Source: Spinacia oleracea
Taxonomy: Eukaryota; Streptophyta; Magnoliopsida; Caryophyllales; Amaranthaceae
Length of the DNA stretch: 64,000 nucleotides
Direction: 5' to 3'
NCBI RefSeq assembly: GCF_020520425.1
Contig: NC_079487.1
Location: 88,975,141 to 89,039,140, forward strand
In this document: positions 23,944 to 38,100 of the stretch, piece by piece
How positions within the stretch are numbered: position 1 is the stretch's first letter
Layout: every line of letters starts with the position of its first letter
Notes under the pieces: generated by a model
Databases searched by the model: none
Told to the model about the DNA's origin: nothing
The model's input: the letters and a program-made list of their open reading frames with translations, nothing else
Made by a program: the position numbers and the translations under genes

Positions 23944-25368
23944 TGTTAGGTTATGATACATATGACAATTCATAAATCATGCGGAAAAACTATAAACCCA
24001 GGAAAACATATTATTTACACATAATCATTTAGCATAGATTAGATGCATACTCTTTGTTGCGTGCCTTCCCTAGCTGCGCCCGAACCGAACAAGAACAAGT
24101 CTTTAGGACTCCAAGTGTCGTCCCTCCGTAGATAGTCCACAGCACGTCCGGATCCGCCTTAAGATTGACCAACTAGAATCGCCTTTAAGGTACTAGAATT
24201 TTCGGCACTTTTGAGCAAGATGTGTGGCTGAATTTTTCTCTCAAAAACTCACTTTGAATACTTTGAAACTTGTGTTATAAATTGTGAGCCCTAGCCTCAT
24301 ATTTATAGCGGTATGGAAAGGGAATCGAAATCCTATTCAGATACAAATTAATTAAACCTAGAATCCTACAAGAACTCTAATTTAATTAATTTATCAAATA
24401 GAATTAGGAATTTAATCATTAACCGAACTCTGCATGTTTTAGGAAACGTGCACGAACACAAACACTTGCACACACACGCACGGCAGCCACGATGGGCCCC
24501 ATGCGTGCGCGCGAGCAGCAGCCCACTCAGCGCCCGCGCGCGCTGCGCGCTGCGCGTGCTGTGCGCGCTGTGCGCTGTGCGCGCTGCGCGCTGCGCGCAG
24601 CCTGCTGGGCCTGGCCTTGCGCTGGGCCTGGCGTGGCTGTTTGTGCGGCGCGCTTGGCTTGCTGGGCGATGGCCTGGCTTCGTGCTGGGCCTCGTCCGGC
24701 AGGCCTCGTCCGATGCTTATTCGTACGATGCGCTTCCGATTAAATTTTCCGATTCCGGAATTCATTTCCGATACGAACAATATTTAATATTTCCGATTCC
24801 GGAATTAATTTCCGTTTCGAACAAATATTTAATATTTCCGTTTCCGGAATTATTTTCCGATTCCGGTAATATTTCCGATTCTGACAATATTTCCGTTTCC
24901 GGCAATATTTCCGATTCTGGCAATATTTCCATTTCCGATAATATTTTCCGACACGTACCATGTTTCCGTTTCCGGCAACATCTACGACTTGGATAATATT
25001 TATATTTCCGATACGATCCATATTTCCGTTTCCGGCAATATCATCGTTTCCGGAGTATTCATTCCTTGCCTGTGACGATCTTAGCTCCCACTGAAACCAA
25101 GATCCGTCGGTTCCGAATATTCATAGATGGAGTATTTAATGCTATTAAATACTTGATCCGTTTACGTACTATTTGTGTGACCCTATGGGTTCAGTCAAGA
25201 GTAAGCTGTGGATTAATATCATTAATTCCACTTGAACTGAAGCGGCCTCTAGCTAGGCATTCAGCTCACTTGATCTCACTGAATTATTAACTTGTTAATT
25301 AATACTGAACCGCATTTATTAGACTTAACATAGAATGCATACTTGGACCAAGGGCATTATTTCCTTCA
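23944..25368 (-). repeat. 3' LTR of family L copy B
   Basis: 1425 bp, with TG...CA ends on the minus strand. It is preceded in the element by the polypurine tract GGACAAGTGGGAGAC (25369-25383 on the plus strand as its complement). Confidence 0.92.
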
Positions 25369-28300
25369 GTCTCCCACTTGTCCTTAGGGACAAGTGTGCA
25401 TTTCCTAATTCCTTTGTCGCTCGATGCTTGCTCTTGAACATAAGGTAAGAGTTGTCATCCTTATTATGTCCAGAGGTGTTCCTCGGTTTCAGAGTTCAAC
25501 TGATCAAATAAACAGATAATCATAGCCTATGATTCATCCGAGCACGGCCATGCATTTCACAGTTTCTAGCTCTCCGAGTGGCCTTGTACAACTTTTAAGC
25601 ATCTCATCCCGATTTATGGGAGGACAATCCCAATCTTGCGATCTTGAGATTAGACTTCGTTTGATAGGTGATTACCTGAGCGTTGCCTTTATAGCCTCCT
25701 TTTACGGTGCGACGGTTGGTCAACGTCAAAGCAACCAGTTCTCAAACAAGTAATCTCAAATCACTCAGGTATTGAGGATTTAGTGTCTAATAATTTAATG
25801 AAATTTACTTATGACAGATTTTCATCTCTTACAGTAAAGTTTCATAGGTCTTGTCCGATACTAGTCTTCCCAAAGTAAGTATCTATGCAAATGATTATGA
25901 CATTGCCATGTCCACATAGTTCAAGAAACAGAACTACTAGTCATCTTGCATTCTAATCGTCTAACGTTTTCTATGCGTCCAATTTTATAGAAAACTCCGA
26001 CTAGGGACCATTTTCAACCTTTGACATTCAAGTTCACTTGATAGACATTTCTTAGTCACAGGACTGGTCCTGACAGTCTATCTTGAATATATCGTCAAAT
26101 TTGAAGGGACTCATCATTTAATACTAAACCAAGATTAAATGGAATATGAAAATACATTTCATATATGATAAATGTTCAACCCCAATGTTTTATAACCATG
26201 GGCCTCAAACCCATCTTCTAAAACAATTCATGGAATTCAAAGCTATGCTTGATTTCCAGTGCTACAACGTGAGTGTTGCTTCTCACTTGTTGCATAGGTT
26301 TAGTTATCATGCTTTGCCAATCTTAATATCCTTTTCATCGAATGTTCTTCGAGATATGATGATAAGATCTTTTCGAGTTTGTTTATTATGTGATCTAGTC
26401 TTTCTTACTTCGATGGTGGTATTACTCATTTTGCAATGAAGAACCATCAAGTTAGCAGACGTTTTTCTTGCTTCAAGAGTGGTTCTACGCATTTTTCAAT
26501 GAAGAACCATCGAGCCAGCAGACAGGTGATCTACCAAAGTTCAGTGAAGAACTTTAAACAACCCTGTTTTATTGCTTCTTAGGCAATAATTACTTTTACT
26601 TCAACTGTTTAGGTTGCTAGTGATGCTTTGTTTGGATTTACTTATCCAAGCAGTTCACAGATATGTGGAAGACTTTCCAGCTGTATCTTAGAACATAGAA
26701 ATTAATATTTTAATTTCCCACGCAACAACTCATGGTCTCCAACCCATGTTGCCATTTCAAAACACGATGCTCTATAGCTCGTCCTTATCAATGGTTAACT
26801 CCAAAGGGTCTTGCTTGATCCTTTGCCAGTGTTTATGCGTGTAGCATCAATATTTAGCATATCTTTATTTCCTTGAATCAAGAACTATTCCTATGTACCT
26901 TTTCAAGTACCATAAGTATTCTTGATCTCAATCTAGTTGATCTTCACTTAGATCAATAGAGACTGGTATATGTTCGTCATGCCTAAAGTCATACTATACG
27001 TTTTTGGCGATCCTCATATTATATCATACATGATAAATTCTTTTGGAGAATAATTCCCAATTGAATTCTATTCATGTAACTTTAGCTTATCTAGTTTCAG
27101 TAGATACTAAATCCAGCTAAATTCTTTGACATATAATATAGGTTAAGAATCTTATTTAGATCCTTTGATGTTTAACTTAGTAAATGCTTATACATAGTTC
27201 AAACATCCTTTACTTAGATTTATTCACATGGGTCGAATATCTCCAATGGAGACTTTCGTGTTTGATTTAGTAAATGCCATTTACTTAATCCAAAACAATA
27301 TCATAAGATCTTTGTGAATAGATCTTAATACCCAGTATGTACTAAGTTTCGCCTTGGTCCGTCATTGATGAATAATCTCAAATCTAAGTATTTAGCATTT
27401 GAATGTTATTTCACAATAGAGAGATATGTGTGTGATACACATAGGACCAAATAAGTTTTTATGTACTCCCACTAAACTTCTTATATATCTATAAGAATCA
27501 TGTACATTTTATGAAACTAAAATACTTATTAGCTTCACTAAAATACATTTCTAATTCCCAATTGCTTGCTTAAATCTGTACTTTAGATTTCATAAGCTAG
27601 CTTTCTTTTTCAAGCATTTATTTGGATCCACAAATCCTATGACATACCATGTACATAGTTTATTCCAACATTTGATTGAGGAATACGTTTTGTCATCCAA
27701 TTGCTATATGTACCAATATGCAATCATTGCTTGAATTATAGACTTGAGCATTACGATTATGCATGAGGTTTCAACACAATCCATGCCATGAATTTGCTTG
27801 TAACCTTTAGCAACTAATCTAGCTTTGTGTGTGAACACAATTCTTGTTTGATGGTTTTTATCCTTAAAACAAACTTGCAACCAATAGGTGTGAAACTATT
27901 CTTGCAAATCAACAAAATTTCAATTTTGTCATCAAAACATTGAGTATGGTTTATGGCCTCTAACCATTTAAAACATTTGAGTCTATATATGGCCTCTAAC
28001 CATTTTAGGGAATCTAGGTTTCGTCATAGCTTTCTTACAAGTCACAAACTCATTAATCTACATGATAATAGTTTGACTGCAAGTTGTAGGTTTCTTCACT
28101 ATTTAATAGAAGAATCTCATAGTTTCATTGACCTGATCTCTATGTTTCTTTACTATCTAATAGAAGAATCTCATAGTTTCAGTGACTTGAATTCTATGCC
28201 TACTTGGGTATAGAACATCAAACATTAGAATATCAATAGCCCCTTAAAGTCCTTTGAATATTCTGTTCTCCTTGAAGCACTTGTAAAGTCTTCTAAGAGA

Positions 28301-31300
28301 TGTCTATTCTTTAAAGCCACTTCTAAAGTCTTAAAGAATAAGTTCGGATTTTCTGAAGCACTTCGAAAAGCCTCCGGAATGTCCGTTTTATGTTTGTTGT
28401 TCGCCTCGAAAACTTTCGAGGTCTATTTTCTCCCACTTGTCATTTTGGAAACGAATCTCCAAAAGGACATTATTTCGAGCAAACAAACATTATGTTCTCA
28501 AAAATTTGTGGTAGAAACAATACCCTTGTGTCTCATTTGAATAAATCACAATGAAACATATATCTATACCTGGGCCTTAGTTTGTTGAATAACAAACACT
28601 AAGCTCCCACTGAGTCTAGGAACTCTTTAGATATATTATGAAAAGATATTCTGAAATTACTTTTCAATAGCTTTGACGAAATTGGTTTAGTTTGGTGGTA
28701 GTTGAGCATTTTGTTTTAGAAATTATAGGAAAAGTCTTTATGATCCGTCATTGATCGAATCAAGTACTAATTGACTTTGATTATGACATATCTTATGGAC
28801 CTAGATTGTGAAATTACAACACACAATCATTGATGATCATATTTGGTCTCAAGTAATCATCAACATGATCTAACCTAGATCTTTATGATTTCTTGCCAAG
28901 TGGATTTTATACTTTTGAATCTTTGAACTAGCCAAACAGATTCAACTTATATCACATTTGAGTAAATAAACCTATATTCACTCAAATCCATGTGAAATAA
29001 TAAAGTCATAAAACCTTTCTTTAGCTTTGAACTCTATCGTCTAGGCGTTCTAACAATAGTTCATATTCTTTGTTACTTTCAACAAGTAAGACTAGCTTGT
29101 CTTAAGTTGATCTAGAAATCAACCAACTTTCAAAAGTCCATCAAAATAGAGCTTTTGAATGTTAACTTGTTGATATGGTCTAAGCAACAATGCCAAAGAT
29201 TAGTGGAACTCAAATCAAGAAGTTGATTTGAACCTAGTAAAGTTCTTTAAAGAGTTGTTTGTTTTAATCAAGCATATTGACTCAACCTGTAATTGACCAT
29301 TTCATTCAAATAAACAAACAAACATTGCTTTTGTTTTTCTTGAATGTGAGTCTTTCTGTGTTTGAAGCAGAAATTTAGGTATGCTGATTATGGAACAAAA
29401 TAGCCATTTAGTTCCAGCCTTTGAAAGGACTTAAAACAAACTAGATGACCCTACAACTAATGTAGCATTGCCATGCTTCATTTCTCACTTGTAGGTCATT
29501 AGTGTATCCTAGCTTCCATTGTTTGAGTTTTTACCGAAGTAAGAACCTCAAGCGGTATATGATACCAAGGAAGTTTGATTGCTAGGTCACTTCTCTTTAA
29601 ACATAAATTTATAGGTAGAAACGGAATCGTAAATTCCTTTCATTTGTTCCTTGTTTCCTATTTCTTGTACCCTTTCTTATAGTCTTAAGAATTGAATTCT
29701 TTAGTGTTGACTTTTATACTTGTTAGACATGTCCAATGTCAACCCAACAAGGTTCTTAACATTTAATTTATGTTGAATATTAAGTTTCAACTAGATGATC
29801 TTACCAGAAGCTTCTAAAGTTCTCTAAGCATCGATCTATTCGAATGTCTAGGGACTAGACTCATTCGAGAATTAAATGGACAAAGATATTAGGTTGTTAA
29901 CCATTGGTAAAGCTGAGCGTTTAAGCTCAATGCTTTATGATCTCAAAACTACAGTGTATTTTGAATTCACAAGCACCAATTGGTTTGCCATTCGAATTTG
30001 ATATTCGAAAACAACCATAAAAGTCGATATAAGAAACGTACATTTTAAATTGCTCACTTTCTCTCTTTTCCGTGAATCGTTCTTGGATTCACTACCAATC
30101 GAGGAAATTTACTGTTACCTTTCTAAAAGGATTTATTGCAGTGCAAGATATTTAATTATAAACAATAATTAAAACATACATTGAAGCATGCAAAGTCTAA
30201 ACATTTATCATGAATAATAACTTGAAATTAAAGCAACCATGCAATTCAAACAAGTTATTAGCATTTTATTCGATTTTATTGTTCCGGCAGGTGTGAATAA
30301 AATGATTCCAAGATCCTAAAACCATTGAAGAATTAAGCACAGTTTGTCGACTCAATTCTAAAACATTTTAGGTAAGCAAAAGCCTTTTGCTAATAGTCTA
30401 AAAACTACTCTTGGTTGATAGGTACGTCTAAGAACTTATTAGGTAAACCTATCGATGTTGCCACGACATAAAAGGACTCCTTACTTATATCGTTGAGTTT
30501 CACCAAAACTAACATGTACTCACAATTATTTGTGTACCTTGCCCCTTTAGGACCAATAAGTAACACCTCGCTGAGCGAAAACTATTACTAGATTGATGTA
30601 AAGGATATCCAAGCAAGTGTATATTTTGGCATGGCACCTTTTAACTCAATTTTTAAGTTTGGAACTTAAGGCTCTTACTATGTTGGTTAGATTTTAAGTG
30701 AACTAAAATCCTTAATCATGCAACATAATCAAGCTTTTGATCTCATGCATTTTAAGACATATTTAAAAGCAATAAATAACTTAAAACATGCATAAGATAT
30801 TTGTGATCTAGTATGGCCCGACTTCATCTTGAAGCTTTGACTTCAAAGTCCGTCTTGAAAATCTCCGTGGGAGGCACCATTTTCTTCAAATAGGATAAGC
30901 TATAACTAATTACAACTATTTGATGGTTCGCAGACCATATTTGAATTGAAAAATAACTTTGGTACTTTAGACCAATTACATTCAAATTAATGGTACGCAG
31001 ACCATATTTTCTATCCTATTTGGCCATACTAGTCACTTCATAACCTGCAAAACAGTACATATACAATATATACCATTCACCCATTCATTATCATGAATGG
31101 CCCACATAGCTGGTTAGTAAAACACATTATGCATCACGTAAACATTTGCAGCAATTAATCAAGGGCACCAATAATCTACCAATTATTCAGTCCTTATTAA
31201 TTCTAATCAAGTTGTTTTAACCTTAAGGATTTGTAGACCTAATCAAGAGTTTATGACTAAAAAGCGCTCCCACTTAAACCAATAAATTCATATGCTTTAC

Positions 31301-33072
31301 CAATTTTAAACATAAAAATGTATTTCTAGTCTAACCGGAAACATACAAATTTAATTAAAATTTAAAGCTCATATAAATTTATAATTGAATCCAAAAAGTT
31401 TAATTTAATTTCAGTCGTATTTAAATTAATTCATGATTTTAATTTTAGTAAAATAATTAGAATAAATAACATTTATCATAATTACAATATTCAAAATTAA
31501 AATCCAAGAAAATAATTTAAATTATTAATTTTAAAATTAATTAAAATTACGTGAACTGAAATTTTCAAATTAAACGTTCAAAACGATCTAATCGTAACGC
31601 AAACACCCTACGCATTGCACGCCCATGGGCCGCTCGCACACAGCCATTGCTGGCCATGTGCGCGCAGCCCATGCGCTCGTCGCATAGCTGCTGCATCCCT
31701 ATCGCAAGCCTCCGCACGCATTGGTGCTCGCTGCGCGCGCCAGCGCTCATCGCACGCGGGCTATCGCTCGCAGTGCGCGCGCGACATCGCTCGCTGGGCG
31801 CGCGACATCGCTCGCTGGGCGCGCGACATCGCTCGCTGGGCGCGCGAGCCATCGCTCGCTGGGCGCGCGACATCGCTCGCTGGGCGCGCGAGCCATCGCT
31901 CGCTGGGCGCGCGAGCCATCGCTCGCTGGGCGCGCGAGCCATCGCTCGCTGGGCGCGCGACATCGCTCGCTGGGCGGGCGACATCGCTCGCTGTGCGCGC
32001 GAGCAATGCTAGGCGCAGCGCTCGTGGCACGCGAGCTTGCGCTCGCTGTGCGCGAGGCTGCGCGCTCTTGTGCGAGGCAGCGCGCGTTGTGGCGCAGCTC
32101 GCTTGCTGCCCACACGCGACTGCCTTGGCTCGCCCTTCGCCCATGCCCATTCGTCCATTGCTCGTGGCACACGACACAAGGCAGGGCTGCTGCCTTGTGC
32201 TCGTGCACTACGCCCTTGCTCATTGCATTCGTGCCGCACGGGCGACGAGCTCCCTTGCTCGTCGTCGCATGCCCGCATTATACAACACCCCTTAAGGGTA
32301 ACACGAAGCGTCCATTGCTTCGTGCGTGCAAGTTTTATGAACGAATCGCATAAAATTTTAAAATTTATATTTAAAATTAATGACAAATTAATAAATAATA
32401 TTAATTTCATAATTTTAGGGCGAAAAAATCGAAAATTTATTATCCAATTGATTTCCGATTGTTATGGATTCAAGTGTAGGTCATAAAAATTTAAAATTTA
32501 TCATAAATTTACAATTTTTATGGTGGTTTTTAATCATAGGTTTCTAATTAAATTACAATTAATTATGAAAATCAAATTAATTCTAAATTATTCTAATTTT
32601 CAACAAATTAATCATAATTACAAATTAGATTGCATAATTAACAAGACTAGGCATTCAAACTTGTTAAACATATGCAGTAGGTCAATCAAAAATTCAAGAT
32701 TTATCAACAAGAATCGCAAATATTTAATTTAACATCTTAAATTTACGAAATTTTGCATTCGAAAAACTAAAACCTTCGAAAAGTCATAGTTAGGCTTCGA
32801 ATTTGAGAATTCTGGGTTCGGCAGAAAAATCTTATTTTTGTCAAAATTTTAGAATGCCTTTTACATGCGGAATTGACACAAAAATCACTCAATTCGGATG
32901 AGTAACGAAGAAACTGCCGAAAAACTGCGTACGTATAATTAAATAAACGCAATTTGCAATTAATTAACAATTACGAAAATTAATCACCCCTTTTAATTCT
33001 TGCAAATTTGTAATATTTAACCATGTTCATGCAATTTAGATTATGAAAATAATAAGGGGCTCGAGATACCAC
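25369..33072 (-). mobile_element. Internal region of family L copy B
   Basis: Mostly AT-rich and non-coding. The 5' leader next to the primer site (about 31560-33072) contains a GC-rich block with the minisatellite at 31780-31997. Farther in, the sequence has the texture of a very old Copia pol region but no readable protein. At 33060-33071 the minus strand gives the primer site GTGGTATCTCGAGC. Confidence 0.75.
31780..31997. repeat. GC-rich minisatellite, 10 units of 21 or 23 bp
   Basis: Six units of the form CGCGACATCGCTCGCTGGGCG and four of a 23-bp form with GAGCC in place of GAC stand head to tail; the last unit is slightly changed. The surrounding 31590-32170 is also very CpG-rich. Long reading frames exist in several frames here because the repeat lacks stop codons; none is a credible gene. 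Confidence 0.92.
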
Positions 33073-34481
33073 TGTTAGGTTATGATACATATGACAATTC
33101 ATAAATCATGCGGAAAAACCATAAACCCAGGAAAACATATTATTTACACATAATCATTTAGCATAGATTAGATGCATACTCTTTGTTGCGTGCCTTCCCT
33201 AGCTGCGCCCGAACCGAACAAGAACAAGTCTTTAGGACTCCAAGTGTCGTCCCTCCGTAGATAGTCCACAGCACGTCCGGATCCGCCTTAAGATTGACCA
33301 ACTAGAATCGCCTTTAAGGTACTAGAATTTTCGGCACTTTTGAGCAAGATGTGTGGCTGAATTTTTCTCTCAAAAACTCACTTTGAATACTTTGAAACTT
33401 GTGTTATAAATTGTGAGCCCTAGCCTCATATTTATAGCGGTATGGAAAGGGAATCGAAATCCTATTCAGATACAAATTAATTAAACCTAGAATCCTACAA
33501 GAACTCTAATTTAATTAATTTATCAAATAGAATTAGGAATTTAATCATTAACCGAACTCTGCATGTTTTAGGAAACGTGCACGAACACAAACACTTGCAC
33601 ACACACGCACGGCAGCCACGATGGGCCCCATGCGTGCGCGCGAGCAGCAGCCCACTCAGCGCCCGCGCGCGCTGCGCGCTGCGCGTGCTGTGCGCGCTGC
33701 GCGCTGCGCGCAGCCTGCTGGGCCTGGCCTTGCGCTGGGCCTGGCGTGGCTGTTTGTGCGGCGCGCTTGGCTTGCTGGGCGATGGCCTGGCTTCGTGCGG
33801 GGCCTCGTCCGGCAGGCCTCGTCCGATGCTTATTCGTACGATGCGCTTCCGATTAAATTTTCCGATTCCGGAATTCATTTCCGATACGAACAATATTTAA
33901 TATTTCCGATTCCGGAATTAATTTCCGTTTCGAACAAATATTTAATATTTCCGTTTCCGGAATTATTTTCCGATTCCGGTAATATTTCCGATTCTGACAA
34001 TATTTCCGTTTCCGGCAATATTTCCGATTCTGGCAATATTTCCATTTCCGATAATATTTTCCGACACGTACCATGTTTCCGTTTCCGGCAACATCTACGA
34101 CTTGGATAATATTTATATTTCCGATACGATCCATATTTCCGTTTCCGGCAATATCATCGTTTCCGGAGTATTCATTCCTTGCCTGTGACGATCTTAGCTC
34201 CCACTGAAACCAAGATCCGTCGGTTCCGAATATTCATAGATGGAGTATTTAATGCTATTAAATACTTGATCCGTTTACGTACTATTTGTGTGACCCTACG
34301 GGTTCAGTCAAGAGTAAGCTGTGGATTAATATCATTAATTCCACTTGAACTGAAGCGGCCTCTAGCTAGGCATTCAGCTCACTTGATCTCACTGAATTAT
34401 TAACTTGTTAATTAATACTGAACCGCATTTATTAGACTTAACATAGAATGCATACTTGGACCAAGGGCATTATTTCCTTCA
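33073..34481 (-). repeat. 5' LTR of family L copy B
   Basis: 1409 bp. It is nearly identical to the 3' LTR apart from a 16-bp shorter GC-rich tract. Confidence 0.92.
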
Positions 34482-34486
34482 TGGAC

Positions 34487-35184
34487 ACACCAGTTTTATT
34501 ATACCAAAAATATGATTCTCTGTACAAAACTTGAAAATTATACAATATCTTTTCAATATATTTCTACTTTTAAAATATTGAGGCACGCACAGATGATCTA
34601 AATTTGGTGTACTTTCTATACTATTTTGTCGGTGTAGGCAGCTGGTGTTCCTTTCTAACTCTTAACTTCTTGTTTCCAGTCACCCCGCACCTTGCAGAGA
34701 TACTGGACTGAACTTTGAATTGGCTTCGTGTGGTTTATCTAGAACTGATTGGATTATCCACCACATATATCCAAGATGTAAGTTCTTCAATTGTTCCACA
34801 TTTGAAAGAAGGGTAATGAATTGAAATCTGGAGCTTACCTTATGGGGTTCAACTTTTATAAAATTTGTAGTCGGAAAATCCAGAGCGGTGCTCCCGCTAT
34901 GAACAACTGCTGCAGAGAGCGCAATTGCAAAAAACAGAGATTGTCCAGCAAGTTGGCTAAGACAGGTTATCAAAGATGGGATAACCTCTGCTGCATATCA
35001 ATCTGATTTGATTTTGGATCATACATGCTGTTGCACCAATCAAGGATCACTCGTGCATTGTGACTCATCCACACGGTCAGTTAACTCATTATCTTTTCTG
35101 GAGATTGTTTCTGTTTTTTACTTAATATGAATTAAATGTAACTTTGCTATCTTTTCTGGATTTTGTTTCTGTTTTTGTACTCAT
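34487..35184 (-). other. Helitron segment with a possible captured exon
   Basis: On the minus strand 34830-34973 reads openly (ITCLSQLAGQSLFFAIALSA, then HSGSTALDFPTTNFIKVEP) and ends at a good donor, CATAAG|GTAAGC. The hydrophobic stretch looks like a membrane segment. I do not recognise the protein. It could be a captured host exon, which is common in Helitrons. The rest is non-coding. Confidence 0.35.
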
Positions 35185-38100
35185 TCACATCCAAGAACTT
35201 TTTTTTATCAAGTCTTCATCATCATTTAGCCTTACTACAGTGAACTTATCCCAGTCTTGATCAAGATTGTATCTAGAGATTTGAATTCTAAATAAAAACA
35301 TTCTCTCCAAAAGCATCTCTAGTTCCTCTGGAAACGAATCACCCTTACCATCCTATATGAAGGAAATAATGCCCTTGGTCCAAGTATGCATTCTATGTTA
35401 AGTCTAATAAATGCGGTTCAGTATTAATTAACAAGTTAATAATTCAGTGAGATCAAGTGAGCTGAATGCCTAGCTAGAGGCCGCTTCAGTTCAAGTGGAA
35501 TTAATGATATTAATCCACAGCTTACTCTTGACTGAACCCGTAGGGTCACACAAATAGTACGTAAACGGATCAAGTATTTAATAGCATTAAATACTCCATC
35601 TATGAATATTCGGAACCGACGGATCTTGGTTTCAGTGGGAGCTAAGATCGTCACAGGCAAGGAATGAATACTCCGGAAACGATGATATTGCCGGAAACGG
35701 AAATATGGATCGTATCGGAAATATAAATATTATCCAAGTCGTAGATGTTGCCGGAAACGGAAACATGGTACGTGTCGGAAAATATTATCGGAAATGGAAA
35801 TATTGCCAGAATCGGAAATATTGCCGGAAACGGAAATATTGTCAGAATCGGAAATATTACCGGAATCGGAAAATAATTCCGGAAACGGAAATATTAAATA
35901 TTTGTTCGAAACGGAAATTAATTCCGGAATCGGAAATATTAAATATTGTTCGTATCGGAAATGAATTCCGGAATCGGAAAATTTAATCGGAAGCGCATCG
36001 TACGAATAAGCATCGGACGAGGCCTGCCGGACGAGGCCCAGCACGAAGCCAGGCCATCGCCCAGCAAGCCAAGCGCGCCGCACAAACAGCCACGCCAGGC
36101 CCAGCGCAAGGCCAGGCCCAGCAGGCTGCGCGCAGCGCGCACAGCGCGCACAGCACGCGCAGCGCACAGCGCGCACAGCACGCGCAGCGCGCAGCGCGCG
36201 CGGGCGCTGAGTGGGCTGCTGCTCGCGCGCACGCATGGGGCCCATCGTGGCTGCCGTGCGTGTGTGTGCAAGTGTTTGTGTTCGTGCACGTTTCCTAAAA
36301 CATGCAGAGTTCGGTTAATGATTAAATTCCTAATTCTATTTGATAAATTAATTAAATTAGAGTTCTTGTAGGATTCTAGGTTTAATTAATTTGTATCTGA
36401 ATAGGATTTCGATTCCCTTTCCATACCGCTATAAATATGAGGCTAGGGCTCACAATTTATAACACAAGTTTCAAAGTATTCAAAGTGAGTTTTTGAGAGA
36501 AAAATTCAGTCACACATTTGCCTATAAAGTGCCGAAAATAATAGTACCTTAAGGGCGATTCTAGTTGGTCAATCTTAAGGCGGATCCGGACGTGCTGTGG
36601 ACTATCTACGGAGGGACGACACTTGGAGTCCTAAAGACTTGTTCTTGTTCGGTTCGGGCGCAGCTAGGGAAGGCACGCAACAAAGAGTATGCATCTAATC
36701 TATGCTAAATGATTATGTGTAAATAATATGTTTTCCTGGGTTTATGGTTTTTCCGCATGATTTATGAATTGTCATATGTATCATAACCTAACACTATAAT
36801 CATAAATATAATTGATATAAATAGACAATGTATGATGATACAAAAGAAAATAAAAAAAATTCATAATACTTTTACCAGTAATATTATTAAATTTCAATAG
36901 TTGTATACTCTCAATAACTTATCTTTCAAGTCCATTGCCGATATCTGTATAGCCTGAAAAACCTCCCGATCAAACATGACAAAACTGGCTGATCCATTGT
37001 CATCCTCAACTGATACAGTCACCTTGTACCTAGCATTTTTTATATATATAAAGTAATATGGTGAATATTCTTAGGTTTATTAAATGATCCTACAATATTC
37101 TAGTTATATAGATATGGCAAAATGTACCTTGGTGGCGCAGATTTGACATGTGAATCACATTTTATGCACCAATATCTCCCACCACCTTCATAGTCAACCT
37201 TTTTGTTACAACTTTTGCACGAGTTATAATACCAGTTGGTATCCTTTTCAAAACCCACAATTGTAGCAACAGTGGCACAAAAGCATTCCTATAATATAAT
37301 TTATATCAAAGTTATTAGAAAATCCATTATATCTTTCACTTTCAACATATATCAACTATTAAAATCCACAGTTGTGTGAGCTAGTGATAAACAATAAAGT
37401 ACAATCAATTATTAAATGTCATATATACACAATACCTTATTAGTATCAGGTATCTCATCTAATTGCTTACCGTCAGCCAATTTCATAAACTCATCTTCTA
37501 TGGAATGCGAATTTTGGCTTGACAAATGAGTGATACCCATCGAGCGAGAATCATCCCCATCGGTGATGCTATAAAACAAAATATTGGTATAAATAAAATT
37601 TCTGCCACACAAATCATTCATATGTCAATAATGAACCATAAATACACGGATTGAGATATTACCTTTCCTTATAATCATTCACTTCTGAGATGTCCTCATT
37701 GATGAATATCTTGGTCGCAAACAGTGAATTACAAAGTGAAACTTGATCTAGTACATGGTATAATCAACAATAATTATTAATATAATACGAATTGAATTTT
37801 ATCATACACCATGTAATAAATTGTCAAGATGTGAACAAACATGTATAGTATTACCTCTCCATCTCTTTATCTTAACGAATTGTAGTATAATAATAGGACG
37901 TCCTTGGATACCCTTTTTCTTGTACTCTGTCATTTGTTCAGCATATTTCCCCCATACAGTACCACTTATTGTATATTTTCTATAAAAACACAACAAAATT
38001 AGAATATAATTAAAATACACATCTATTCTCAGAATTAATAAGACACAAACAATCCATACTTTAAATCTTCTAACTCGAACATCACTTTGTAATTTGGTGT

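Larger units (their letters stand above)
23944..34481 (-). mobile_element. Family L non-autonomous LTR retrotransposon (LARD type), complete copy B
   Basis: Both LTRs (23944-25368 and 33073-34481), the primer site and the polypurine tract are present, and the 5-bp target duplication tggac flanks the element (23939-23943 and 34482-34486). The interior, about 7.7 kb, has no long reading frame on the coding strand; only faint Copia-like pol traces are visible (for example an integrase-flank-like HINK segment near 29170). This fits a large retrotransposon derivative moved by proteins of another element. By eye the two LTRs differ by about three substitutions and one 16-bp length change, so the insertion is young. 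It sits inside the Helitron between the RPA1-like and RepHel genes. Confidence 0.9.

Noticed and set aside
31780-31997. CRISPR-like array appearance
   Set aside because: Units are directly adjacent with no unique spacers, and this is a plant nuclear retrotransposon.
31565-32410. Several 120-226-aa frames in the GC-rich leader of copy B
   Set aside because: The minisatellite lacks stop codons in multiple frames; the translations are pure repeat (ARHRSLG-type) and not protein-like.
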